Shown here one piece after another: positions 11,232-19,554 of a stretch of DNA of 64,000 nt. Position numbers and translations under genes: made by a program. This DNA is from Roseicyclus marinus (lineage in GTDB: Bacteria; Pseudomonadota; Alphaproteobacteria; Rhodobacterales; Rhodobacteraceae), in the NCBI RefSeq assembly GCF_036322625.1, contig NZ_AP027266.1, forward strand, positions 65,001-129,000. Direction: 5' to 3'. The stretch's first letter is position 1. Every line of letters begins with the position of its first letter. Under the pieces are notes generated by a model. It was not told the DNA's origin and ran no database searches. It saw nothing but the letters and a program-made list of their open reading frames with translations.

Positions 11232-12284
11232 TCAGGGAATCAGGACAGCACGGCCCTTGATCTTGCCCTCGTGCAGGGCACGCAGCGCGCTGTTAGCCTC
11301 TGAGAGCTTGAATTCGCGCGTTTCAAGTTGAACCAGTCCGCGATGGGCAAGCTCCATCAACTCGGTCAGTTCGGCCCAAGTGCCCACGAGATTTCCAATG
11401 ATGTTCTTCTCAGTGATCACTAGATCCACAGTCGGCACGTTCACATTCTCGCCGTAGCCGATCACATAATAGCTTCCCGCGTTGCGCGTCATTGCAAGGC
11501 CCTTGCCCGTCGTGCCATGTTCGCCAACGAAATCAAGAACGGCTTCGGCACCCTTACCCGCAGTCAGTTCCATAACTTTCTGGAGCTCGTCCCCATCCGC
11601 CTTGACGAGATGGTGGGCGCCGCATTGCTCAGCGAGCTTCAGCGACACGTCTGAGCGGTCGACTACGATGATCTCGGCGGCGCACATCGCTGCCAGCACT
11701 TGGATCGCAATATGGCCAAGGCCGCCTGCCCCAATCACGACGCAATACTGGCCCGGTAGCAGGTGCCGCGTCGCCTTCTTAGCGGCGCGGTAGGCCGTCA
11801 GTCCCGCATCAGAATAGGGCGCCACGTCCTTGGGGTTCAGCGATTTCGGCAGGGCGACGATGTTACGCGCGGACGTCACCAAAGCCTCAGCGTAACCGCC
11901 ATCGCTGTCGAGCCCCGGGAAAGTGCCGTCGCCGTGCATATCCTCGCCGCGCCGGCAAGCGAGGCAGGTGCCATTTGAGATCTTGGGGTGGACGATTACG
12001 GGATCGCCCTTTTTGAGGTTTTCGACCTCCGGGCCGACATCCTCAATCCAGCCGGCATTCTCGTGCCCGAGTATCAACGGCAACAGCTCGGTTCCCGTTG
12101 GGTCCATATGCGGCCGCCAGACGCCTTCGATGACGTGAAGGTCAGTTCGGCAGACACCCGCACCGCCGATGCGAACGATCACGTCCGATCCTTTAGTGAT
12201 CTTCGGATCTGGTACATCGGCGTGTTCCACCCAAGTGGGGGCGGTCAGGGCGTCATCGTATCGATAGAGCACTTGCGCCTTCAT
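11232..12284 (-). CDS. zinc-dependent NAD(P)-linked alcohol dehydrogenase
   Basis: A 350-residue medium-chain dehydrogenase. The catalytic zinc site shows Cys in GVCRTDLH and the His-Glu pair in LGHENAG. The coenzyme fold shows VVIGAGGLGHIAIQV (GxGGxG) with a following VVDRSD. Only two cysteines (CLACRRGEDMH) are visible where many relatives carry four for structural zinc. The start is the ATG at 12284, preceded by GCAGGAGGACC. The gene is divergent from an AcoR-like regulator and upstream of a polyol-type ABC transporter. This suggests that it oxidises the imported alcohol or polyol, or a product of it. The true substrate is not evident. Confidence 0.88.
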   Translation of the reverse strand: MKAQVLYRYDDALTAPTWVEHADVPDPKITKGSDVIVRIGGAGVCRTDLHVIEGVWRPHMDPTGTELLPLILGHENAGWIEDVGPEVENLKKGDPVIVHPKISNGTCLACRRGEDMHGDGTFPGLDSDGGYAEALVTSARNIVALPKSLNPKDVAPYSDAGLTAYRAAKKATRHLLPGQYCVVIGAGGLGHIAIQVLAAMCAAEIIVVDRSDVSLKLAEQCGAHHLVKADGDELQKVMELTAGKGAEAVLDFVGEHGTTGKGLAMTRNAGSYYVIGYGENVNVPTVDLVITEKNIIGNLVGTWAELTELMELAHRGLVQLETREFKLSEANSALRALHEGKIKGRAVLIP

Positions 12285-12374
12285 GAGGTCCTCCTGCGGA
12301 AAGGCTTGTTTCGTTGGCATCGCTTTTAGGAAGAAACACTCGGGTCTGTGGCAGCGGCAGGTGTTCAGTTTCAA

Positions 12375-12410
12375 GAATCCGCTCCGGATTCTGTGTTCAG
12401 AGACTGAACA
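12375..12410. promoter_or_regulatory. tandem perfect inverted repeats in a divergent promoter region (candidate operators)
   Basis: Two adjacent perfect 7-3-7 palindromes lie between the dehydrogenase and regulator genes: GAATCCG-CTC-CGGATTC (12375-12391) and TGTTCAG-AGA-CTGAACA (12394-12410). A third, weaker CTGTTCTGAGCTGACAG follows at 12424-12440. The 228-bp intergenic region serves both directions, so these are probable binding sites for the adjacent AcoR-like protein. I found no clear -24/-12 sigma-54 promoter (TGGCAC-N5-TTGC). Confidence 0.6.
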
Positions 12411-12512
12411 GTTGGCAACATTACTGTTCTGAGCTGACAGCGGTCATGCTACGAACGGCCATGCGTCAGGTATTGGAGGAATCCTGCACGCTCGCCGGGG
12501 AGGGAAATAATC

Positions 12513-14342
12513 ATGGATGCATCATTGGCCGCAGCCCGGGAGGCGCTGGAGAATGGATCCCGTCCGCAGACCGGTCAGGTCGAACGCGACATCAGTGACA
12601 GCTGGGAGCGCTCAGTGGCCCACGGCCTCGACCCGCGCGGTGAGCCGCGCAACGCGGTGATCGCCTACCAAGACTTGAGACGCGAGCGAAAGGAGCGAGC
12701 CCACCTGATGCGCCACGTCCGCCCCGAATTGGAGCTTCTCAGCAGCCAGATCGCAGGCACCAACTTCATGGCGGCTTTTGCCAACGCCGAGGGCGTCATC
12801 CTCGACGCAATCATGGACAACGAGTTCGCCGAGTCCCCCTGCGCTAAGGCCGTCAGGGTTGGGTCGATCTGGACCGAAGATTTGCGCGGAACTAATGCCC
12901 TCGGGCTCGCCCTCCATACCGGTCGTGCCGCGACGGTAACAGGGGCAGAGCACTTCTTCCACAGCCATGCCGAAGTGTCCTGCGTGAGCGCGCCAATCTT
13001 CGGATCACGCGGCGAGATTCTCGGCCTTCTCGATGCGTCCTCCGAAATCGCGGCCAGGCAGATACACACCAAGGCGCTGGTGCTTCTTGCCGCCAACAAT
13101 ATCGAGAACCGCGTGTTCGTCGAAGCGCATCGCGAAGACTACATCCTTCAATTTCACCCCCGTTCAGAGTACCTCACAACGCAGAGCGTGGCGATGCTGT
13201 CGGTGGACCAAGACGGCCAGATAACTGGCGCAAACCGCAGGGCAGCTGAGTTTCTCACGGGGCTCGATCTCGTCGGCGTGACCTCTTTCGAGAGACTGTT
13301 CCAGAACCGCTTCTCGCCCACGCTGACTGCGCTTCTACGGGGCGAGTATCTGCGAGTACGCGACTGGCTGAACGCAACATACTTCATGCGCGTCAGGCTT
13401 ACACGGCCGCGCCGCAGCAATCACAGCGTTGTTATGAACCTCGCCGCAGCCACGGGTGGAGTGGTGCGGGTGCCGACAAGCGCCGAAGAGCCGATCTATG
13501 TGGACGAACAGGTGCGCAAAGCCCTGCTGGTCGGGCAGCGTGCAATGCGCCACGGCATGCCCGTGCAAATCGTAGGTCCGGCGGGTAGCGGAAAGACAAC
13601 GCTGGCCCGCCATCTGCACGCAACTTGTTCGCCGCAAGGCTCGTTCATAGTTTTAAGTGGCGCCCTCGCCGAAAGCGGCGACCTCGAGGTCGAGCTCGCA
13701 TCTCAGCCCGATCAAGCGTCGGATTGGATCGCAAAAGGCGGGACGGTCCTCGTCGAGGACACTCTGAGCCGCAATGCTCTGGAGATTGCGAGCTTGCGAG
13801 ATCTCCTGCACCGGCTCACATCTCTCAATGAGCGCGGGTTGTGGAACGTCATTCTAACTGAAACGACTACTGACGAGGATGACTATTTGAACACGCATCA
13901 CGAAATGTTAGAAATCGCCACAATCCCGATCTCTCTGCCGGAACTATCTGCAAGAACCGATTTCGATCATTTAGCAACGGCGATGATGAAAGCGATTTCG
14001 GAGGAACACACGCTGTCGAAGTCCGCCTGCGAGGCGATGATCCGGCATCATCGTGTCAAGAACCTTTCGGATCTCGATGCCGAACTGCGCCGACTCGCAG
14101 TGCATTGTCCGGCCGGCGTGATCCGCCGGGAGCATGTCTATAAGCACCTGAATTTTGGGTCCGCCGATCTCGAACCCTGCGGAACATGCCGCGGCAACCC
14201 ACTGAAGGAAGTCAAGTGTCGGGAAATTCGCAAAGTTTACCGACAGAACAACTCCAACATCGCGCTAACCGCACGTAGGCTCGGTGTCTCAAGAAACACT
14301 GTTTATAAGCATCTTGCTGCGACAGGTTTGCCGTGGCCTTGA
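12513..14342 (+). CDS. AcoR-like transcriptional regulator with degenerate AAA+ domain
   Basis: A 609-residue regulator resembling acetoin-type activators. It has an N-terminal GAF sensor (about 75-205, with WTEDLRGTNALG and HFFHSHAEVSCVSAPIF) and a PAS-like stretch (about 222-310). A shortened AAA+ region keeps Walker A (VGPAGSGKTT, 354-363) and a weak Walker B (GGTVLVEDTL). The C-terminal Fis-type HTH is at about 575-605 (IALTARRLGVSRNTVYKHL). The GAFTGA loop that contacts sigma-54 is missing, so activation through sigma-54 is doubtful. It is divergent from the dehydrogenase/transporter genes, which it probably controls. A ribosome site (GGGGAGGGAAATAATC) supports the start. Confidence 0.85.
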   Translation: MDASLAAAREALENGSRPQTGQVERDISDSWERSVAHGLDPRGEPRNAVIAYQDLRRERKERAHLMRHVRPELELLSSQIAGTNFMAAFANAEGVILDAIMDNEFAESPCAKAVRVGSIWTEDLRGTNALGLALHTGRAATVTGAEHFFHSHAEVSCVSAPIFGSRGEILGLLDASSEIAARQIHTKALVLLAANNIENRVFVEAHREDYILQFHPRSEYLTTQSVAMLSVDQDGQITGANRRAAEFLTGLDLVGVTSFERLFQNRFSPTLTALLRGEYLRVRDWLNATYFMRVRLTRPRRSNHSVVMNLAAATGGVVRVPTSAEEPIYVDEQVRKALLVGQRAMRHGMPVQIVGPAGSGKTTLARHLHATCSPQGSFIVLSGALAESGDLEVELASQPDQASDWIAKGGTVLVEDTLSRNALEIASLRDLLHRLTSLNERGLWNVILTETTTDEDDYLNTHHEMLEIATIPISLPELSARTDFDHLATAMMKAISEEHTLSKSACEAMIRHHRVKNLSDLDAELRRLAVHCPAGVIRREHVYKHLNFGSADLEPCGTCRGNPLKEVKCREIRKVYRQNNSNIALTARRLGVSRNTVYKHLAATGLPWP

Positions 14343-14467
14343 CCGCTGGATCCAGTACAAAGGAGTGTCCCAGGAGTCAGGCCCTTGGTCCAAGGCTAAC
14401 GTAGCCCGGCCCTCGGTGCACGGGCCATGGTTCCCGCAACTCGGTACTTAATCCCACCGCCGATTTA

Positions 14468-14488
14468 TGTGATAATATAACACTCACA
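14468..14488 (+). promoter_or_regulatory. AT-rich inverted repeat upstream of the HGGxSTG gene
   Basis: TGTGA...TCACA with the inner GTG-ATAATATAA-CAC forms an AT-rich dyad 13 bp before the ATG at 14501. It stands out in a GC-rich context and could be an operator or part of a promoter. The claim rests on symmetry alone. Confidence 0.35.
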
Positions 14489-14500
14489 TCGGGGACCCGG

Positions 14501-14866
14501 ATGCGGTTTTTGAAAGGCAACAAGATCGGCGCGGAAACGCGCTTCGGACCGGACTGGCCGGGCGAGCGCTGTGGTGCCCGAACTAAGGCCGGTACGTCCT
14601 GCAAACGCCCAGCGGTGAAACGCACGGGGCGGTGCACGCGTCACGGCGGCAAGAGCACCGGACCTCGGACCGAGGAGGGTAGGGCTCGCATCGCGGCAGC
14701 CAAGACCGTGCACGGGCGGATGACGAAAGACGCTCGCGCCGCGGCCAAGCGCCGGGCGCAGGTTGGACGTGAGATCCGAGCGGAGCTTCGCGAGATCGAG
14801 CGAGGGGCGATTGCAGAGGGGCGGCTCAGCAAAGATTGGAGGCGGGCGTTCAGGCAGAGTGAGTGA
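14501..14866 (+). CDS. HGGxSTG-type small basic protein
   Basis: A 121-residue, very basic protein. It has two CxxC-like cysteine groups (GERCGARTKAGTSCKR and GRCTRHGG) followed by the family signature HGGKSTGPRTEEGRARIAAA and a charged helical tail. Proteins with this motif are common in alphaproteobacterial phage remnants, transposon neighbourhoods and plasmids, and no function is established. The signature resembles a short zinc- or nucleic-acid-binding module, but that is inference. It lies between the AcoR-like gene and an IS3 element, consistent with a mobile or accessory origin. Confidence 0.7.
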   Translation: MRFLKGNKIGAETRFGPDWPGERCGARTKAGTSCKRPAVKRTGRCTRHGGKSTGPRTEEGRARIAAAKTVHGRMTKDARAAAKRRAQVGREIRAELREIERGAIAEGRLSKDWRRAFRQSE

Positions 14867-15127
14867 GGTGATGGTTTTTTCCCAAAAACTTCTAGAGGTT
14901 TGGAACGAGAGGCCTTCTTGATCCCTCAAAGTTTAGCGAAATTTCGTCACCTTACTCACTCTCGTCAGAAGATCTGCACGGAACAGCATCTCGCCATTGC
15001 TTCGACGCACAATGCTCCACTCCCCGCTGCAATCTACAGCATCTCGAAGTCGCTGCAAAAAGCGCCGCTTTGAAGGTGTGTGGGTCACGCCGGTGATCAG
15101 CCCCACCTGAGTGGTCCAGTTTGAGTG

Positions 15128-15981
15128 TTAGTGCATGACTGGCCTTCGGTCCATCGGGACGATGGTTTCCGGGGCCGGCGGGCGGTAGCCCAGGGCACTG
15201 TGGGGTCGCTTGGTGTTGTAGTGCCTCCTCCATTGTTCGATCAGGATTTGTGCCTCGCGGAGGCTGTAGAAGACTTCGCCGTTGAGCAGTTCGTCGCGGA
15301 ACCTGGCGTTGAAGCTCTCGCAGTAGCCGTTCTCCCATGGTGACCCTGGTTCGATGTAGGCTGTCCGGGCGCCGACCGCGCTGATCCAATCGCGGACGGC
15401 TTGGGCCACAAACTCCGGGCCGTTGTCTGACCGGATGTACGCTGGCACGCCCCGCATGATGAACAGGTCGCTCAGCGCATCGATCACGTCACCTGAGTTC
15501 AGCTTGCGCTTTGTCTTGATCGCCAGACACTCGCGGCTGTGTTCATCCAGGATGTTGAGCGTCCTGAAGACCTTCCCATCCTCCGTGCGGCAATGCACGA
15601 AATCATAGCTCCAGACGTGGTCCCGATACTCCGGTCGCAGCCGGACGCAAGACCCGTCGTTCAGCCAGAGCCGCCCCTTCTTCGGTTGCTGCATTGGCAC
15701 CTTAAGCCCCTCTCGCCGCCACAGGCGTTCGACGCGTTTGTCGTTCACCTCCCATCCCGCATCTCTCAGCAGGGACGCGATCCGACGATAGCCGTAGCGA
15801 CCAAACTGACGCGCCAGCTCGATCATGTCCGCGACCAGTTGCACCTCATCGGCGCGACCCTGCGGCAGCTTCCGCTGCGTGGAGCGGTGTTGGCCCAGGA
15901 CGCGACAAGCCCGGCGCTCAGAGATCGCGAACGTGCTGCGAGCATGCTCAATGCAAGCACGGCGACGAGCGGGGCTCAGAA
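15128..15981 (-). CDS. IS3-family transposase orfB (DDE), expressed by -1 frameshift
   Basis: The reading frame, in -1 relative to orfA, opens at LLSPARRRACIEHARSTFAI just after the orfA end; a later ATG would start at 15844. The DDE triad is visible as Asp in WSYDFVHCRTEDGK, Asp in IRSDNGPEF and Glu in GYCESFNARFRDE. The C-terminus is RPHSALGYRPPAPETI, typical of the IS407 group. Without its own good start at the junction, it is probably made as an OrfAB fusion through the slippery heptamer GGGAAAC at the end of orfA. It looks intact. Confidence 0.88.
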
Positions 15982-16254
15982 GTTTCCCCGTGCCGCCTCC
16001 GCCAAGATCAACTTGTCCAGCGTCAGATCTGACACGGCTTTCCGTAACCGTTCATTCTCTTTCTGGAGGCGCTTGAGTTCCTTCAGTTGGTCTGTTCCCA
16101 TACCGCCGTATTGCTTGCGCCAGCGGTAGTAGGTCTGCTCGGTAATGCGAACCTCGCGGATCGCGTCCACCCGTGCCATGCCTTGCCCGACAAGCACCTC
16201 AACCTGCCGCAGCTTTGTGACAATCTCTTCCGGCTTGTGCCGCTTCGTAGCCAT
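15976..16254 (-). CDS. IS3-family transposase orfA (HTH protein)
   Basis: A 92-residue protein with an N-terminal helix-turn-helix (KPEEIVTKLRQVEVLVGQG, then ITEQTYYRWRKQYGG) and a C-terminal leucine zipper (LKELKRLQKENERLRKAV). It ends KLILAEAARGNF. Its last codons contain G GGA AAC in frame (minus strand, 15982-15988), a canonical X XXY YYZ frameshift heptamer leading into orfB. Confidence 0.9.
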   Translation of the reverse strand: MATKRHKPEEIVTKLRQVEVLVGQGMARVDAIREVRITEQTYYRWRKQYGGMGTDQLKELKRLQKENERLRKAVSDLTLDKLILAEAARGNF

Positions 16255-16363
16255 TCTGATCCTCCGTTTTCCTAAACATAACGGCGGACCACTTCATTGG
16301 GGGAGGATCACCCTTGTAAATCAGGCCTTTCAGGATGTCATCGGATGATTTCGGAGAGAAGAA

Positions 16364-16439
16364 TGGTGCCGGTGAAGGGACTCGAACCCCCGACCCCATC
16401 ATTACGAATGACGTGCTCTACCAGCTGAGCTACACCGGC
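16364..16439 (-). tRNA. tRNA-Thr (CGT)
   Basis: A 76-nt cloverleaf read on the minus strand: acceptor GCCGGTG/CACCGGC, anticodon stem CGTCA/TGATG, loop TTCGTAA with anticodon CGT (reads ACG), T-loop TTCGAGT and an encoded CCA end at 16364-16366. It marks the right edge of the accessory block, only about 50 bp from the IS3 element. Confidence 0.95.
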
Positions 16440-16536
16440 ATTCTTCTCTTTGCGTTGGTGCCGAAACCGGCCTCAATGCAGCACGCAAACAGCGTGTTGC
16501 GCGCTATTAGCAAGCCCGCCCGGCGTTTCCTAGCCC

Positions 16537-18003
16537 CTATTTTCGCCCCGTCGCGGCATCCGACGATGCCTCCAGAACCTCGGCATCTTCCGCATCCTTG
16601 CCGGAGCTTTCACGCTTGTCTTCCAGGGCACCGACGATCAACGGCAACATCTGTGCCGGACCCATGAGGGCCGCCTCGCTCTGGGCCACTTCCTGCCAGC
16701 TCAGCCGGTCGAAACTGCCGCAATGCGAACAGACCGGGCGCCATTCCGCATGCACATGGCCGCAGGAATCACAAACCCATTGCATGCCACGCGGTGCCAT
16801 GACGGCCTTGGCCAGCCAGGCACGAACCACCCTGTCTTCGGCCCCTGCGCCGCGTTCGATGGCGGCCATGATGGTCAGGGAGCGCGCCGTGGGGCTGGTC
16901 TCGGCCAGATCGCCAAGGGCACGGCGGGCTGCCGGGAAATCTTCGGCCGCGATCTGCAGTTCGGCTTCGAGCAAGCGCGCCTCGGCACTGCCTGCATGCT
17001 TGGCGATGAGCGGCTTGAACCGCTTCAATCGCTCGGACGGGGTTTCGTCCGGCACGATCTCGGCAAAGGCGGCTGCGATGTCGGGATGGGGGTTCATGTC
17101 CCAGGCGGATTTCAGGATCTTGGTCGCATGCTTGGGCTTGCCATCGGCGATGGCCAACCGGCCTGCCATGACGGCGGCGGGCACCAGACCGGGTGCCATC
17201 GCCTGCGCCGCTTCGGCATCGCGCACGGCCTCGGCGATCTTGCCTTCGGCCATGGCGTCGCGCGCATGGGCGAGCGCCAGAACCGCATCGCGCCGCTTGT
17301 GCACGTCGCGCGGCAGGTTGCCGGATTTCAGCGCGGCGGCCAGCGTCGCCCGTGCCCCAGCCCAATCCTCGTGCCGTGCCTGCAGCTGGAGGAGCGTTGT
17401 CTGCACCTCTTCGTTCTTGGGGCGGATCGCGAGCGCCTTTTCCGCGAGTTTCATCGCGGTTTCGGTCTCGCCCGCCGCCAGTTTCTGCTTCATCAGGCCC
17501 CGCACGCCCACAAAGCGTGTCCGGTCATCCGTCACGAGCGCCTTGAAGGTTTCGGTGGCAAGGGCCGTGTCGCCCACCATCTCGGCCCCTTGGGCCACGA
17601 CAAGCTTGGTCAGTTCCGGCCGCCCGAGGTATTTCTCGGCCCGCTCCGCCTTGCGGATCGCAAGCCGCCCCTCGCCTGCGGCCAGTGCCATCATGCCTTC
17701 GGCCAGCGCCTCGTAGCCCTTGCGCTCGGCACGGCGGTTGAAATAGCGGCTGATCGCGGTCTCGTCGCCGTTCAGGAACCGCAGGGTCGCGACCAAGAGG
17801 CCGACGGTCTTGAACAAAAGCCATACCGCCAGAAGCAGCACCAAGGCCCCCAGCACAGCCAAGAGCGGCGTCAGCACGAATTCGCGCCCCATCACGGTCA
17901 GGGTGGCCAGTTCCCCCATTTCCGTCAGCTGTCCGACCCCAAAGGTCAGGCCGGCAACCAGCGCGATGAAGATCAGGACTTTGAGCAAGGACCAAAGCAT
18001 CAT
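16537..18003 (-). CDS. HemY-like TPR membrane protein with C-terminal zinc ribbon
   Basis: A 488-residue protein. Two N-terminal membrane segments (about 5-25 and 42-66) are followed by the HemY_N pattern (NGDETAISRYFNRRAERKGYEAL) and a long array of TPR-like helices. The C-terminal two-CxxC zinc ribbon (CDSCGHVHAEWRPVCSHCG) is reminiscent of metal knuckles in TPR proteins such as LapB. It is not the HemY protoporphyrinogen oxidase. It lies downstream of mic60 and hemD on the same strand, an arrangement conserved in Rhodobacterales, where a TPR protein encoded here has been linked to Mic60 function. Its exact role is unsettled. Confidence 0.8.
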   Translation of the reverse strand: MMLWSLLKVLIFIALVAGLTFGVGQLTEMGELATLTVMGREFVLTPLLAVLGALVLLLAVWLLFKTVGLLVATLRFLNGDETAISRYFNRRAERKGYEALAEGMMALAAGEGRLAIRKAERAEKYLGRPELTKLVVAQGAEMVGDTALATETFKALVTDDRTRFVGVRGLMKQKLAAGETETAMKLAEKALAIRPKNEEVQTTLLQLQARHEDWAGARATLAAALKSGNLPRDVHKRRDAVLALAHARDAMAEGKIAEAVRDAEAAQAMAPGLVPAAVMAGRLAIADGKPKHATKILKSAWDMNPHPDIAAAFAEIVPDETPSERLKRFKPLIAKHAGSAEARLLEAELQIAAEDFPAARRALGDLAETSPTARSLTIMAAIERGAGAEDRVVRAWLAKAVMAPRGMQWVCDSCGHVHAEWRPVCSHCGSFDRLSWQEVAQSEAALMGPAQMLPLIVGALEDKRESSGKDAEDAEVLEASSDAATGRK

Positions 18004-18012
18004 GGTGTCCCT

Positions 18013-19470
18013 TCAGTTACCGCTGGACGCAAGCGCGCCGGACAGGATGGCGAGCCCCGCAAGCGCATCGGCGCGGGCCTGAACGCCTGTGGCCCATGGC
18101 GCCAGTTCGGCCTGTGCGCCGTCGGGCAGCGCGGACAGTTCTGCCAGCGCGCCGTTCAGATCGCCCGCTTCGATCGCGGCCCCGATCCGGCTGAGCACGG
18201 CATCGGGATCGTCACCTTCGCGCGGTTCGACGGACCGTCCTCCGATCTGACCCATGACAAAGGCACCCAGACGGTCACCCATGCTGTCGCCCGCAGCCTC
18301 CTGCAAGGCGCGGGGCAGGGCGGCACGGGCAAGGGCGGGAAACTCCGCCTGCAATGCACCCAGCGTCGGCACGCCCGAGGCTGCAAGATCGGCAAGCCCT
18401 GCGGGAACCTCGGTCACCTGACCAAGGGCGGCCACGGCATCGCCAAAGGGCGCGCCGGTTTCCAATGCCACCTGCATTTGCACCAGTGCTGCTTCCGCTT
18501 CGACCCGTGCGAGGGCGGCGGCGGCTTGTGCCTCGGCTTCGGCCACGGCGGCGGCGGCTTGGGCTTCGGCCTCGGCAGCGGCCTGCGCGGCGGCTTCGGC
18601 AGCAGCCTGCAGGGTCGCGGCCTGTTCCGCGGCGGCAGCACGTTGCGCCTCGAGCTCGGCTTCGAGCGCGGTCGCGGCTTCGAGCGCTGCGGCATTGTCG
18701 GCGGTGATGTCGCCGCTGAAGACCGGACGCTCTTCCAGAACGGCGACCCTGTCGGACAGGCTTCCAAGCGCTTCGGTCGCGCTGGCGATCTCTTCGGCCA
18801 AGGCACCGATCTGATCGGTGATGGGGGTCAGGTCGATGTTGCCTGCCGCGCCGACTGTCGCGGGTACCGATTGCAGCGCGGCAACCTGCGCCTGAAGCGC
18901 GGCGAGTGTTTCGGACTGGGTGGCCAGCGCCTCTGCGATGGCCCCGGTCTGTGCGCTGTTTGGTGCGGGCCCGCGCGACGGCAAGACGCCCATATAGGCC
19001 GCGCCAAAGCCGATACCGGCTGCGACAACGCCGCCGATCACCATGGGCACAAGGCTGTTGCGTTGGGGCGGCGGCGGCGCAGGTGGCGGCGTGGGCCGGG
19101 TTGGCTCCGGCTCGGGCGTGGCAAGCGTTTCGCTTCCGTCGCCGGGTTCAAGCACCACCTCGGCCTCTTCCACCTCGTCCTTGGCACCGGTCACGCTGTC
19201 ATCCCCGGCAAGGCCATCGGGCTGGGGCGACGCTGTTTCGTCCGCATCGGTCGCTGGGGGGCTGTCCTGTTCGACGACATCCGCCGCTGCGGCAGGGGCT
19301 TCGTCGGTGGTGGTCCGCGCTTCGGACGAATCGGCCTGTTCGGTCGGTGCTTCGATCGCATCAGGGCTTTGCGTGTCTTCGACAGGAGCGGTCGTTTCCG
19401 CGTTATCGCGCCGATTTCTTGTGCTGCCTGAGCTTTTCGAGCTTCCCCGTGCCACCTGACTGTCCTTCAT
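18013..19470 (-). CDS. Mic60/mitofilin-family membrane protein (COG4223)
   Basis: A 485-residue protein. An acidic, Pro/Ala/Thr-rich N-terminal cytoplasmic stretch (1-140) is followed by a single membrane anchor (SLVPMVIGGVVAAGIGFGAAY, about 143-163). An alanine/glutamate-rich coiled coil follows (about 235-360, many AEAEAQAAA repeats). The C-terminal mitofilin-like region contains FPALARAALP and the RIGAAIEAGDLNGAL block. This is the alphaproteobacterial relative of mitochondrial Mic60, reported to shape intracytoplasmic membranes. It lies between hemD and the HemY-like gene (9-bp gap to the latter), the conserved order. Confidence 0.85.
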   Translation of the reverse strand: MKDSQVARGSSKSSGSTRNRRDNAETTAPVEDTQSPDAIEAPTEQADSSEARTTTDEAPAAAADVVEQDSPPATDADETASPQPDGLAGDDSVTGAKDEVEEAEVVLEPGDGSETLATPEPEPTRPTPPPAPPPPQRNSLVPMVIGGVVAAGIGFGAAYMGVLPSRGPAPNSAQTGAIAEALATQSETLAALQAQVAALQSVPATVGAAGNIDLTPITDQIGALAEEIASATEALGSLSDRVAVLEERPVFSGDITADNAAALEAATALEAELEAQRAAAAEQAATLQAAAEAAAQAAAEAEAQAAAAVAEAEAQAAAALARVEAEAALVQMQVALETGAPFGDAVAALGQVTEVPAGLADLAASGVPTLGALQAEFPALARAALPRALQEAAGDSMGDRLGAFVMGQIGGRSVEPREGDDPDAVLSRIGAAIEAGDLNGALAELSALPDGAQAELAPWATGVQARADALAGLAILSGALASSGN

Positions 19471-19554
19471 CTGTAAGTTTCAAAACTGTCCAGAGCGCAT
19501 GACACTGACATCCCGGAAAGCCTAGACCAGCGTGTCACGCCCCTCAAGCTGCAC

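Larger units (their letters stand above)
15094..16310 (-). mobile_element. IS3-family insertion sequence (IS407-like), apparently intact
   Basis: About 1217 bp. The terminal inverted repeats read inward as TGATCAGCCCCACCTGAGTG (left, from 15094) and TGATCCTCCCCCAATGAAGT (right, from 16310), each continuing with GTCC. It carries orfA and orfB in overlapping frames on the minus strand. No clear target duplication is seen in the flanks (CCGG on the left, CCCT on the right). The edges come from visual alignment of the repeats. Confidence 0.85.

Noticed and set aside
18354-19502. Plus-strand frames opposite mic60
   Set aside because: They are Arg/Pro-rich shadows of the alanine/glutamate-rich coiled-coil gene.
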